Shown in pieces: positions 1-8,707 of a stretch of 64,000 bases of DNA (within the stretch, counting starts at the first letter, position 1; the number at the start of each line of letters is the position of its first letter). Both the position numbers and the translations under genes were made by a program. This DNA comes from Allorhodopirellula solitaria (lineage in GTDB: Bacteria > Planctomycetota > Planctomycetia > Pirellulales > Pirellulaceae). The DNA lies in contig NZ_SJPK01000001.1 of assembly GCF_007859855.1 (NCBI RefSeq), positions 287,664-351,663 on the forward strand, written 5' to 3'. A model generated the notes under the pieces. That model worked only from the letters and a program-made list of their open reading frames with translations. It did no database searches and was not told the origin of the DNA.

Positions 1-2
1 GA

Positions 3-287
3 TTCTTCATCGCTTCGATTGTACCGGGAGTAAAGAAGTTTGCTCGCTACGTACGCGGTCACTGGGCGATCGAGAACACGCTTCATTGGTGCCTCGATGT
101 GACATTCCGCGAGGATGAAAATCGAGTGCGCGAGCGAAACACTGCGAACAATATGGCGTGGCTGAAACGCTTTGGTCTGAGCATGCTCAAGCAGCAAGAC
201 GACAAGTACAGCGTTGCGATGAGGCGACGAGTCGCTGGTTGGAACCTGGACTATCTCGCTAAAGTACTGGGAATTCCCGTGCTATAG
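3..287 (+). CDS. ISAs1-family transposase, C-terminal part (cut by window edge)
   Basis: The frame is open from base 3 and reads through the motif HWAIENTLHWCLDVTFREDE, the signature of the C-terminal catalytic region of ISAs1-family (IS4-like DDE) transposases; the Glu of this block is the last acidic residue of the DDE triad. It ends at TAG 285-287 with the usual basic tail (RFGLSMLKQQ). The 5' part lies outside the window, so it cannot be said whether the element is intact. No terminal inverted repeat could be recognised downstream. Other transposon debris lies within 1.2 kb, so this is a mobile-element landing area. Confidence 0.9.
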   Translation, partial: FFIASIVPGVKKFARYVRGHWAIENTLHWCLDVTFREDENRVRERNTANNMAWLKRFGLSMLKQQDDKYSVAMRRRVAGWNLDYLAKVLGIPVL

Positions 288-408
288 TGTGCGTTTGCCG
301 TGGCTGCGGTGCCACGTTACCCGGTGACCTTGGGAGTTATTCGACTCAAATCTAATTGCGCGCACTGTCGCCAGTAGTTTCCCGAACTCGCAATCTGCGA
401 ACAGAGCC

Positions 409-837
409 TTGACCGACGTTTTCTCCCTCAAACTTGCGATTTACTTCGTTGGCCCACTCATTTTTCTTTACGCCGTGACCTTCCTCACCGGCGCGGCATT
501 GACGCTAATTTCGACAATGATCGTTGATCGTGAACTTTCAATGAATTCTGCGATGCGATCAATGGCAATCGTAATTTGCGCTACGAATACCGTAGCGTCA
601 ATTGCTCATTGGACCATCGGATCTCCCTGGGCGACTTACGCATTCGCAGTAACGTCGTTCTTCTTTACCGGTGGCCTTGTTTATTCTCACGCTGTCGAGG
701 AATACACCCTATTTAATCAAAAACTCAAGACAAAACCGATCGGCATACCCAAGGGGTTCCTCATGTCAGGTATCTACTCTGCCCTCCTCGTTGGGTTTAC
801 CTTATTCACAATATGGATTATTGGTGCCGCACGGTGA
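409..837 (+). CDS. Small multi-pass membrane protein, unknown function
   Basis: This 142-residue frame is hydrophobic in four blocks (about residues 8-35, 46-66, 71-93 and 117-140), consistent with four membrane helices. It would start at TTG 409; no better start is in frame. I recognise no family. It sits between an ISAs1 transposase end and an ISL3 remnant, so it may be cargo or a bystander. The regular alternation of hydrophobic segments and short polar loops makes it more credible than a chance frame. Confidence 0.5.
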   Translation: MTDVFSLKLAIYFVGPLIFLYAVTFLTGAALTLISTMIVDRELSMNSAMRSMAIVICATNTVASIAHWTIGSPWATYAFAVTSFFFTGGLVYSHAVEEYTLFNQKLKTKPIGIPKGFLMSGIYSALLVGFTLFTIWIIGAAR

Positions 838-1010
838 CACGGCAGAACGGCGGATAATCATGCAATGCACTCGCGTCGCGAAGCTGGGCGTTTTGACAAT
901 TGAGAATCGCTCGTCGCGACCACGTGATTGCAATCATTATTTGGTTCTTCAAGGAATTTAGTGGCTAGGAATGAATGGATTGAGTTCGAGCTTGCCGCAA
1001 AAGAAGGCTC

Positions 1011-1055
1011 ATTCGACGGAAGCGTGCGCCCGAGGTTTTCAAGGCATGGCTCCAG
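1011..1055. repeat. 45-bp dispersed repeat, copy 1
   Basis: This 45-bp block is almost identical to 17611-17655, differing at two positions. It directly abuts the inner end of the ISL3 transposase remnant. Both copies are intergenic and read in the same orientation. The block contains the core CGAGGTTTTCAAGGCATGGC. Confidence 0.8.
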
Positions 1056-1058
1056 TAT

Positions 1059-1467
1059 CAGTTCTCGCTGTTCTCGACGGCGCACCTTGTCGACCGCTTC
1101 GCCGAGATACTTGCTGACGTGAAATTTGTCATGAACGCCGTCCACATGTCCATCGAGACGGATTCGACGTCATTTCGCTGGTTTTCGTTGCAAGGCACTT
1201 GCTTCGCGGAACCGCTGCTCGAATCTCGGTCGCGAATTGCATCGTATCGAGATGGCGCCACGTTCGTTTCGCAGCAGTATCGCTTCGTGAACAAGATCCA
1301 AAGCACTCAAGACAGCAGAGCTTGTCACCGGAATGTTCCAGGTCGACGATGACTCGGTTGGCGTTGAGATCGAGGTCAACGTCGACGACTTTCCATTCGT
1401 CGCTGAGCCCAAGAAGTAGTCGGTAGTGTTGGTTGAGATCTTTCATCCCAACAAAATACAGATTCAA
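1059..1467 (-). pseudogene. ISL3-family transposase remnant
   Basis: Minus-strand translation gives three pieces of an ISL3-type transposase in different frames. First, from 1467, comes the N-terminal region with a cysteine-containing zinc-finger stretch and TWRHLDTMQFATEIRAAVPR. Next, around 1155, is a piece ending ESVSMDMW, the first catalytic-Asp block. Last, at 1145-1059, is DGVHDKFHVSKYLGEAVDKV, the block around the second Asp. The HTH region and everything after KVRRREQREL are gone. Frame changes and internal deletions show the element is dead. The fragment ends where a 45-bp dispersed repeat begins. Confidence 0.85.
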
Positions 1468-1548
1468 TGCGTTTCAAGCGATCCAGCCACTGAACTCCCG
1501 AAAGCCCCCCCTCGGTTGGCTTCGCGAGTGATTCAGCGCAACGGATGG

Positions 1549-3858
1549 TTACTTCTGAACAGCCCCGTCGGAGTGCGGCAGCTCTTGGCCGCGAGATGTG
1601 CTTAGAAACGCGACCAGCTGTTTGACTGGCAATTCGTCGCCGGCAGGATCGAGGCGCTGCAGCCCTGCGAGATCATCCGGCAGTGCTTCGATGGTGGATG
1701 AGGAAGCTGATCGGGCTGCGTTATCGCGGAGCATGAGCGGATGCGGCGAGACCAGCGCAACGAGGGCATCGACATCCCCATACTTGACCGAGCCAGGCAC
1801 GAATCCAGGCGATCGGTAGGTGTCCGCGTGAACGAACCGAAAACCGTCCAACAGGACCGCTGCGGCCTCGACATCCGTGTCGCTCAGAGCGATCGCTGCG
1901 AGCGATGCCGGGGCGGCGTCGCCGGTTCCCAGGATCGAGACGGAACTGTCGCTGCGTGAATCTGCATAACGAATCACATCGATCGCATCGGCAACTTGTT
2001 CGGCCATGCGAGTGCGGTTGTAACCGAAAGTGAAAGCGGCAAACGGACGGTCGTCCGCGATCACCCGCTGCCGGTCTGCCTCGCCACCCACAGACAACTC
2101 GCCCTGACCGAATAGATCGGGAACCAAAATTTCGCGTTCGGAAACGAGCAGTTGTCGAACCAGATCCCGTTCTTCCTGCGTCATTGAGTCGAGTGACGCT
2201 TTGCCCCCGGGGCGGAACCAGACGACGACAGCGGCGGGAGAGTTCGCTGCGTCATCGGCCCGCAGAGAAGCAAACGGAATCGCCGCTCCACGCTCCGCGT
2301 TGCGGATCAATCCGGTTTGGACCTCGACACCATCTATCCCCAGCTTATCGCTATGTCGTTTCAACTGAGCCGTCTCTAGAGCGGACAGCGAAGAATCGGC
2401 GAGCGAGAGAATCGTCCGCCAAGCTTGCCGAAGCTTGGTGGAACCATCGCCCGAATCGTCCTCGGAGTTCGGCCACCACGACTCGAGCCCAGCCGCTGCC
2501 TGAGCATCCATCCACTGGCAAACAGCTTTCTCGTGTTCGACTCCAACTTGCGTCGGCTGCGGGTGTTCCTCTCCCCAGACCAGACCGTCGTCATCAGTAA
2601 TCACGGCAAAGTCAGCCTCCACGATCGGTGCGTCCGCCCCCAACCCAAGGTGCTGGTTCATCCACGGATACATCACGCTGCGCGTCACATAGTTGAAGTT
2701 GTGCGGGAATTGGAGAAGATCGGAACACTGCACGTGATCGGTTTTCCCGAACAAGCCATACAGGGTCCGCAATTGTGGATAGCCATCGTGCAGCATGTCG
2801 CGGGTCCAATCGTCCGCTGCGGTACACGCCATCGGGCGTGGAGCCATCAGTGCCGCTAACTCAACATTGCCCGTATCGACACGCAGCAGAGAACAGTTCT
2901 CGCAGTAGCAGCCACCCTGCATCGAGGTGGACACCATGCCGTTGGGAAAACTGACTTTCACACGCGGATCAATCGCTCCGAGCAGGATGGCTTGAGTACC
3001 GCCCCCACTGCCGCCTGTCATACCGAGTCGCTGTGGGTCGACGTCGGGCAGACTCGCGAGGAAGTCAAGCGATCGGATCGCATTCCAAGTCTGCAGGCCC
3101 ATCACGGATTGCAGTCGCAAGTCGGCATCGATACTGAATAGCGGCCAGGAGGTCGGAAGAGAACCATCGGTGGGTCGTTTGTCTTCGCGGCGCAGTTCGG
3201 CATGGCGGTGGACCGTCTCGCGAGAGATCTGCAGCGAGTCGCCGTAACCGAGCATGTCAAAAATAAACGTCACGCAGCCCATTCTCGCGAGCTGGACACA
3301 ACGAGCGAGTTTCGGGGTTTGGCCTGAATCGACAAAGCGTTCGGCGCCAGCTTCGATCTTCTGCTGAATCTCCCCATCGGAGTATCGCTGCATCCGGCCC
3401 CCATGACCGTGCGGAGAGAGAATTGCCGGGTATTTTCCATCGGTGGGATTGCCGTTCTCGGTGCTGTCGCCGTCGGGGCGGAACAGCAACCCAGTGACGA
3501 AGTGACCGGGAAGACTCTCGAAATAAACTCTCTCGATCGTAAAGCCATCTCGCTGCAGCTTGCCATGGATCACCGCGTTGAGCGGTGTTCGCTTGGGGAG
3601 GGGCGACAAACCCGTCGACACGAGGATCGTCTGCCGCAATTGATCGGCGCGAGCCTGCCACGCGGCCTTCGTCTCGGGCACACGAAACGGAAAATGACCG
3701 TTGAGCGTTTTCAGTTCGCCAAGCCTAGCGTCGGGGGGAGACTGACCAGCGGGCATCACGCTCAGAACGGACGCATCCTGACCGATTGCGATCGCTGCGG
3801 TGAGAAGAAACACGCCAGCCATGGTGGCGCATCGAAGGGTCGGAAAACGTGATCGCAT
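1549..3858 (-). CDS. Secreted alpha/beta-hydrolase (acetylxylan-esterase-like), two domains
   Basis: This 769-residue protein has an N-terminal signal peptide (hydrophobic stretch 13-26, cleavage near AIG-QDA). Residues about 60-410 form an alpha/beta hydrolase of the large esterase/acetylxylan-esterase type. The nucleophile elbow is GMTGGSGGG with Ser284; a likely acidic residue is Asp349 or Asp350, and the likely catalytic His386 lies in FPHNFNY. A second region (about 530-740) again resembles a hydrolase fold (VVVWFRPGG, VPDLFGQGE) but without a clear nucleophile. Such proteins are common in planctomycetes next to sulfatases and are thought to remove acyl groups from polysaccharides. A sulfatase gene starts just beyond its 5' end, divergently, which fits a role in degrading modified polysaccharide. 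The substrate is not predictable. Confidence 0.8.
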   Translation of the reverse strand: MRSRFPTLRCATMAGVFLLTAAIAIGQDASVLSVMPAGQSPPDARLGELKTLNGHFPFRVPETKAAWQARADQLRQTILVSTGLSPLPKRTPLNAVIHGKLQRDGFTIERVYFESLPGHFVTGLLFRPDGDSTENGNPTDGKYPAILSPHGHGGRMQRYSDGEIQQKIEAGAERFVDSGQTPKLARCVQLARMGCVTFIFDMLGYGDSLQISRETVHRHAELRREDKRPTDGSLPTSWPLFSIDADLRLQSVMGLQTWNAIRSLDFLASLPDVDPQRLGMTGGSGGGTQAILLGAIDPRVKVSFPNGMVSTSMQGGCYCENCSLLRVDTGNVELAALMAPRPMACTAADDWTRDMLHDGYPQLRTLYGLFGKTDHVQCSDLLQFPHNFNYVTRSVMYPWMNQHLGLGADAPIVEADFAVITDDDGLVWGEEHPQPTQVGVEHEKAVCQWMDAQAAAGLESWWPNSEDDSGDGSTKLRQAWRTILSLADSSLSALETAQLKRHSDKLGIDGVEVQTGLIRNAERGAAIPFASLRADDAANSPAAVVVWFRPGGKASLDSMTQEERDLVRQLLVSEREILVPDLFGQGELSVGGEADRQRVIADDRPFAAFTFGYNRTRMAEQVADAIDVIRYADSRSDSSVSILGTGDAAPASLAAIALSDTDVEAAAVLLDGFRFVHADTYRSPGFVPGSVKYGDVDALVALVSPHPLMLRDNAARSASSSTIEALPDDLAGLQRLDPAGDELPVKQLVAFLSTSRGQELPHSDGAVQK

Positions 3859-4011
3859 GGGGGTTCATCAGAAAGAGTGTCGAGATAATATGGTCGTCAT
3901 TGTACCCGTTCTGCCCCAGCGGGGGCGTGACGGGTTACGATGAGCGATCGATGTCTCGTGCCGTGTTTAAGCACCCTCCCGTTCTTCCCACTCTCCCAAG
4001 GTGACATTTTG

Positions 4012-5562
4012 ATGCGGACAATCCTTCCCACATTGCTTGCGACGACCATCGTGTTGCTGTCGACACAAGCTCGCTCAGCGGTCCGAGCTGAGTCTGTCGA
4101 AGCGAGTACCAGCGAGCAGCCGAACTTCGTCTTGATCATCGCCGACGATATCGGCTTTCGAGATCTGGGCTGCTACGGCAGTGCAAATGCACGGACGCCG
4201 CGGCTGGACGCACTCGCAGGTGAGAGTTTACGGCTGACCAATGCTTTCCTGACCACGAGCAGTTGCAGTCCATCGCGGGCATCGATCATCACGGGACGCT
4301 ATCCACATAACAATGGTCCCGCCTGCGAACTGCACCAGCCCATTCCCTGGCACCTGCCTTCGGTGACGGGAATCCTCCGTGAACAGGGATACTACACCGC
4401 ACTCTCAGGCAAGAACCACATGTCATGGTCGCAGCCGCCGCAAGATGTCGTGGTGCCCCCCGAGGCCTTCGATAAAATTGACAGAGGCGTCAATAAAAAG
4501 GCGACCCCCAAGAACACGGGGGGGCACGCAAACTGGGTGAAAACATTGCAAGATCGCCCCGCTGACCAGCCCTTCTTTTTATGGTTGGCGAGCTATGACG
4601 CTCATCGTAATTGGGATGCCGACGGTCAATGGGACGTGGCCAAGTACGGCCCACAGCATCGTGGTGACGACTTGCAATTGCCACCGGCATTCGTCGACAC
4701 AGTACAAACTCGCGAAGACTTCGCATCGTATCTCAACGAGGTCACCCGCTTCGACCATTATGTTGGAGAAGTAATTGACGAATTGAAGCAAGAGAAGATC
4801 TGGGACAACACGTACTTGTTTGTGTTGGCGGACAATGGGCGTCCGTTTCCGAGGGGCAAAACGCGGCTCAACGATGATGGAATGCAAACGTTCCTGTTTC
4901 TTTCGGGCCCGAGCGTGAGCTCAGCGGGAACGGCCAGCGATTCGTTGGCCAATGTCATTGATATCGCACCAACAATTCTCGAGCTCGCCGGTATCGAGCG
5001 GCCAGAAACCTTTCAGGGGCGGTCGCTGGTCCCGCTGTATTCAGACTCGCAAGCGACGATCCGTCCCTATGCGTTCTCGGAGCATAATTGGCACGATTAT
5101 GAAGCTCTCGGCCGTGCGGTCCGCGACAAACAGTACCTCTATGTCCAGAACGATCGACCCGAATTTGCCTCTCAAGGTCCCGCAGATTCCGTCCGCAGCC
5201 CCACCCATCAGGACCTTCGCGCCGCCAACGAGAGAGGCGAGAAGCTCAGCGATGCTCAAGCCGACGTATTACGCGCGCCACGGCCAGCCCAGGAACTCTA
5301 CGATCGTCAGGCCGACCCATTTCAAACCCACAACCTAGTGAATCAGCCCGAGCATGCATCGACCCGCGACCGCTTGGCAGCGGCTCTGCTGAAATGGCGG
5401 CAGGAAACAGGTGACTCGACTCCCGATCAGATCACCGGCGACGGCTTTGACCGGGAGACGGGCGTCTCGCTGAAACTCGGCAAGAAAATACGAGCAAAGA
5501 ATCAGATGCCACCACCGGGCCACGATCGCAATGCCGAGCGGGTGAACGCGGAAGGTGTCTAG
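4012..5562 (+). CDS. Secreted type I sulfatase (SGSH/N-sulfatase-like)
   Basis: The first in-frame start is at 3940, but ATG 4012 is preferred because it begins a clear signal peptide (MRTILPTLLATTIVLLSTQA) and has AAGGTGA upstream; this gives 516 residues. The N-terminal sulfatase block NFVLIIADDIGFRDLGCYG supplies the metal-binding Asp pair 45-46. The active-site motif is CSPSR with Cys85, the residue converted to formylglycine. Later blocks (WLASYDAHRNWD, VLADNGRPFPRGK) also fit the family, nearest to heparan N-sulfatase-like members. It would hydrolyse sulfate esters or sulfamates outside the cytoplasm. It is divergent from the esterase-like gene, with about 150 bp between them. A formylglycine-generating enzyme is not in the window. 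Confidence 0.9.
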   Translation: MRTILPTLLATTIVLLSTQARSAVRAESVEASTSEQPNFVLIIADDIGFRDLGCYGSANARTPRLDALAGESLRLTNAFLTTSSCSPSRASIITGRYPHNNGPACELHQPIPWHLPSVTGILREQGYYTALSGKNHMSWSQPPQDVVVPPEAFDKIDRGVNKKATPKNTGGHANWVKTLQDRPADQPFFLWLASYDAHRNWDADGQWDVAKYGPQHRGDDLQLPPAFVDTVQTREDFASYLNEVTRFDHYVGEVIDELKQEKIWDNTYLFVLADNGRPFPRGKTRLNDDGMQTFLFLSGPSVSSAGTASDSLANVIDIAPTILELAGIERPETFQGRSLVPLYSDSQATIRPYAFSEHNWHDYEALGRAVRDKQYLYVQNDRPEFASQGPADSVRSPTHQDLRAANERGEKLSDAQADVLRAPRPAQELYDRQADPFQTHNLVNQPEHASTRDRLAAALLKWRQETGDSTPDQITGDGFDRETGVSLKLGKKIRAKNQMPPPGHDRNAERVNAEGV

Positions 5563-5586
5563 CATCGGTGTTTTCCCGACCGGCGA

Positions 5587-7083
5587 TTAGGCTTGAGCGA
5601 TCAAGTCGAGCAGGGTTTGCCGGACCGCTTTCGGATTCGCGTTGGGATTCTTCGCTCTGGCTTTCCCGATCAAGGCGCCGACTGCTTGCTGCTTTCCGCC
5701 TTGAACGTCCTCGACGACTTGAGGGTTGGCAGCCAGCAGTTCTCGACAGAGTTCGAGCAGATCGTCTTCGCCGACCGCTTCGATGCCGAGGGCGGCGAGA
5801 GCCGTATCGACGTTCTCGTCGTGATCGAGCAGATATTCAAACACGTCCCGCGCCCGGGCGTTATCGAGCTTGCCGTCGACGATTTTGTGCACCAGTTCAC
5901 CAAGCCGATTCGGTGGCACCGGGAATGATTGGATCTCAACATCGCGTTCTTTGATCGTCCGCATGACCTCTTGCATGATCCAAGAAGACGTCTTTTTCGG
6001 ATCACCGCTATGAGAGGCTGCGGTTTCAAAGTAGTCGATCATCGCTGGGCCCTGATTGACGATCACATCGGCGTCGTAGAACTTCAGGCCGTACTGATTT
6101 TGCAAGCGAGTCCGGGTTACGGCGGGCAGTTCGCCGAGTGAACTTCGTATTTCGTCGATCATGTCGCGCGGCAACCGGACCGGCAACAAATCGGGATCGG
6201 GGAAGTAGCGATAGTCGGCGGACTCTTCTTTTTCTCTCTGCGGAAAAGTTCGCTCGCTGGCGTCGTCCCATCCAAAGGTACGTTTGGGCGCGTCGTTGAT
6301 CGTTTCGCCCGAATCCTCCCAGGCGACTAACTGACGCTCGACTTCATAATCGATCGCACGCTGGACGTTGCGGAAGCTATTGAGATTCTTGACCTCCACA
6401 ATCGGTGTTGCCACTTTCTTGCCATCAACGTCGAGGTGCAGGTTCACGTTGGCATCGGCGCGGAGACTGCCCTCCTGCATCTCGCAGTCGGACACTGCAA
6501 GGTGCGTCAGCAGCAACTTCAGTTCGCTGAGGTACTCCTTTGCTTCGGCAGCCGAACGCAGATCCGGTTGGCTGACAATTTCGAGCAGCGGCGTACCACA
6601 ACGATTCAGATCGATCTTCGTATCCGAAACGCCAGCGGATTCGTCGTGCATGCTCTTGCCCGCATCCTCCTCGAGGTGGGCGCGAACGATGCCGATGTGG
6701 CGAGTCGAATCGGGGTCGGCAGGATCGGTGATGTCGAGATAACCGTCAGCGCAGATCGGCAGATCAAACTGGCTGATCTGATACCCCTTGGGCAAATCGG
6801 GATAGAAATACTGCTTGCGATCCCATTTCGTCAGCGGGGGGATCGAGCAGTTCAGTGCCAACCCTGTACGCACCGACAACTCAATCGCTTCGCGGTTGAT
6901 CACTGGAAGCGCCCCGGGCATGCCCAAACAAACCGGGCAAACCTGAGTGTTGGCAGGCATCCCGAACTGAGTCGCGCAACCGCAAAATAGTTTGGTCTGC
7001 GTCTTGAGCTGGGCGTGAACCTCCAACCCAATGATGACGGTCACGGGGTAGCGATCGGACGCGAGGCGAGTGGATGTCGGCAT
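5587..7083 (-). CDS. gatB: Aspartyl/glutamyl-tRNA amidotransferase subunit B
   Basis: GatB transfers ammonia, supplied by GatA, to Glu-tRNA(Gln) or Asp-tRNA(Asn) in the GatCAB complex. The protein contains IGLEVHAQLKTQTKLFCGC with family Cys residues, the signature YFYPDLPKGYQISQ, and a C-terminal YqeY-like tRNA-binding tail (residues about 350-498). An in-frame start at 7170 would add 29 residues unlike GatB; ATG 7083 gives 498 residues, the usual length. gatA and gatC are not adjacent. It is convergent with the sulfatase gene (24 bp between stops). Confidence 0.95.
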   Translation of the reverse strand: MPTSTRLASDRYPVTVIIGLEVHAQLKTQTKLFCGCATQFGMPANTQVCPVCLGMPGALPVINREAIELSVRTGLALNCSIPPLTKWDRKQYFYPDLPKGYQISQFDLPICADGYLDITDPADPDSTRHIGIVRAHLEEDAGKSMHDESAGVSDTKIDLNRCGTPLLEIVSQPDLRSAAEAKEYLSELKLLLTHLAVSDCEMQEGSLRADANVNLHLDVDGKKVATPIVEVKNLNSFRNVQRAIDYEVERQLVAWEDSGETINDAPKRTFGWDDASERTFPQREKEESADYRYFPDPDLLPVRLPRDMIDEIRSSLGELPAVTRTRLQNQYGLKFYDADVIVNQGPAMIDYFETAASHSGDPKKTSSWIMQEVMRTIKERDVEIQSFPVPPNRLGELVHKIVDGKLDNARARDVFEYLLDHDENVDTALAALGIEAVGEDDLLELCRELLAANPQVVEDVQGGKQQAVGALIGKARAKNPNANPKAVRQTLLDLIAQA

Positions 7084-7229
7084 GTCGATAGGAGTGAAGG
7101 AGAGAGAAAAAGGCGAGCCCAAAAAGCCTGCGTTGTACGAATCAGCAACGGCACCCGCGACGGATGCCATTGTATCGCAATCGCCTCCCAGCGATACCGC
7201 GAGCAGATTCGTACCATCGACCGATGAAG

Positions 7230-8528
7230 TTAGATTTCCCAGCCTTTACGGTAAGGGGTGCGGATCAATGCCTGCGCGTTGACATTGTCACCGGTCGACA
7301 GGTTCGCCGAGTCCCAGTCAAAGCCACCCGTCCGATAGGCCACGTTGCCCAACAGCACTGATTCAGCCATCGGTCCGGTGTAGTCGAATTGGCAGGTCGC
7401 TGGTTCTCCCCCTTTGCAGGCGGCAATCCACTCATTGTAGAAACCCGGCGAATCGGCAATGAACGGATCCGGGGCACGATAGTCTGCGAATTGCTCTTCG
7501 GGGTACAGTTTTCGCGAACCGAAACCGCATGCCAGGATTCCCTCGCTGCCCAGGAACACGGTGTTCATTCCCTTGGCCGAGATTCCGTGTTTTTGCAATA
7601 ACTCGTTGGGGGTTCCGTGGTACCAGTGCAAATCGATCGGTGAACCCTGGTTGGATTCGGGGAAGCGATAAGTCACGTGCATCGACTTGGGCGTTCGCAA
7701 CGCGTCGACGGGAGGGCCGGCTGCCTCGACGCGATCGGGATGGCGGAGCCCGAGCGACCAGTACGGGATGTCCAAAATGTGACAGCCCCAGTTCCCCGTT
7801 TCGCCCGTGCCGAATTCCCACCAGAACCGCCATCCATAGGGCGTGATCGATGGTTGGTACGGGTAGAACTGCGCGGGACCGATCCACAGATCATAGTCGA
7901 GCGTCCCGGGAACGGGCGGTCTGTCGGTCGGCATCTTGGGCATGCCCCGATCGCCACCGACCCAGCAATGAACTTCCTCCACCTTCCCGATCGCACCTGA
8001 TTGGATGGATTCCACCACCCGGTGCATGTTGGACATTGCGTGGCGTTGATTACCGAGCTGAGTAGCGAGCTTCTTCTTCTTCGCGAGATCGCAGAGGGTC
8101 CGTGTCTCGAAGACGTTGTGAGCCAACGGTTTCTCAAGATACAGGTGCAAGTCGTGCTGCATCGCGATATTGGCGGGATGAAAGTGGGTGTGGTCAGGCG
8201 TACTGATCACGACGGCATCGAGTTCCCCGCCCAGCTTGTCAAACATCTTCCGGTAGTCGGTGTACCGGGTGACGTTGGGAAACTTCTCGAACGTGCCGCC
8301 AGCCCGCTTTTGGTCAACATCGACCAATGCAATGATATCTTGGCTTTTGACGCCGTTGACGTTCGCCGCCCCACGTCCACCGATACCGATGCAGGCGATC
8401 TTGAGCTTTTCATTAGGACTCTCGGCTGCCGAGAGTCGGCGCGCCGACGCGCCGTGATAGAAAGCCACCCCAGCCGCGGAAGCAGCGGAGGATTTCAAAA
8501 TATCGCGTCGAGAATGTTGGATAGTCAT
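7230..8528 (-). CDS. Tat-exported Gfo/Idh/MocA-family oxidoreductase
   Basis: This 432-residue protein begins with a twin-arginine signal (SRRDILKSSAASAAGVAF), so it is exported folded, probably with bound NAD(P). The Rossmann motif is IGIGGRGAANV near residue 47, followed by the family motif LYLEKPLAHN. The C-terminal half (GTGETGNWGCHILDIPYW and onward) is the mixed alpha/beta domain typical of the planctomycete secreted subfamily with DUF-type C terminus. The substrate is probably a sugar or cyclitol but cannot be read from sequence. It is followed by gatB on the same strand, 146 bp away; co-transcription is uncertain. Confidence 0.9.
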   Translation of the reverse strand: MTIQHSRRDILKSSAASAAGVAFYHGASARRLSAAESPNEKLKIACIGIGGRGAANVNGVKSQDIIALVDVDQKRAGGTFEKFPNVTRYTDYRKMFDKLGGELDAVVISTPDHTHFHPANIAMQHDLHLYLEKPLAHNVFETRTLCDLAKKKKLATQLGNQRHAMSNMHRVVESIQSGAIGKVEEVHCWVGGDRGMPKMPTDRPPVPGTLDYDLWIGPAQFYPYQPSITPYGWRFWWEFGTGETGNWGCHILDIPYWSLGLRHPDRVEAAGPPVDALRTPKSMHVTYRFPESNQGSPIDLHWYHGTPNELLQKHGISAKGMNTVFLGSEGILACGFGSRKLYPEEQFADYRAPDPFIADSPGFYNEWIAACKGGEPATCQFDYTGPMAESVLLGNVAYRTGGFDWDSANLSTGDNVNAQALIRTPYRKGWEI

Positions 8529-8581
8529 CGTTAACGGTGCCTCGCGGTGAATGGTTGAAATTTAGGAACGTCGAAATAATA

Positions 8582-8656
8582 AGTGGCGAGTTTAAAAGTG
8601 CTGTAAGCTTCCAGTTTGCGATTTTTGCCCACCGCAAGCTGGAAGCTTGTGCCACT
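8582..8656. repeat. Palindromic intergenic element, copy 1
   Basis: The element is bounded by AGTGGC (8582-8587) and GCCACT (8651-8656). Inside is a near-perfect 16-bp stem (8605-8620 with 8633-8648; AAGCTTCCAGTTTGCG). A clearly related element occurs at 38296-38355, also intergenic and followed by a similar GTTCTC-containing flank. This resembles a REP-type dispersed hairpin. It lies between two minus-strand genes (8528 and 8708). Confidence 0.8.
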
Positions 8657-8707
8657 CATTGTTCTCGTGTTCCTTGAGAACGGGAGTGGATGGAGACGGT
8701 GTGTTGC

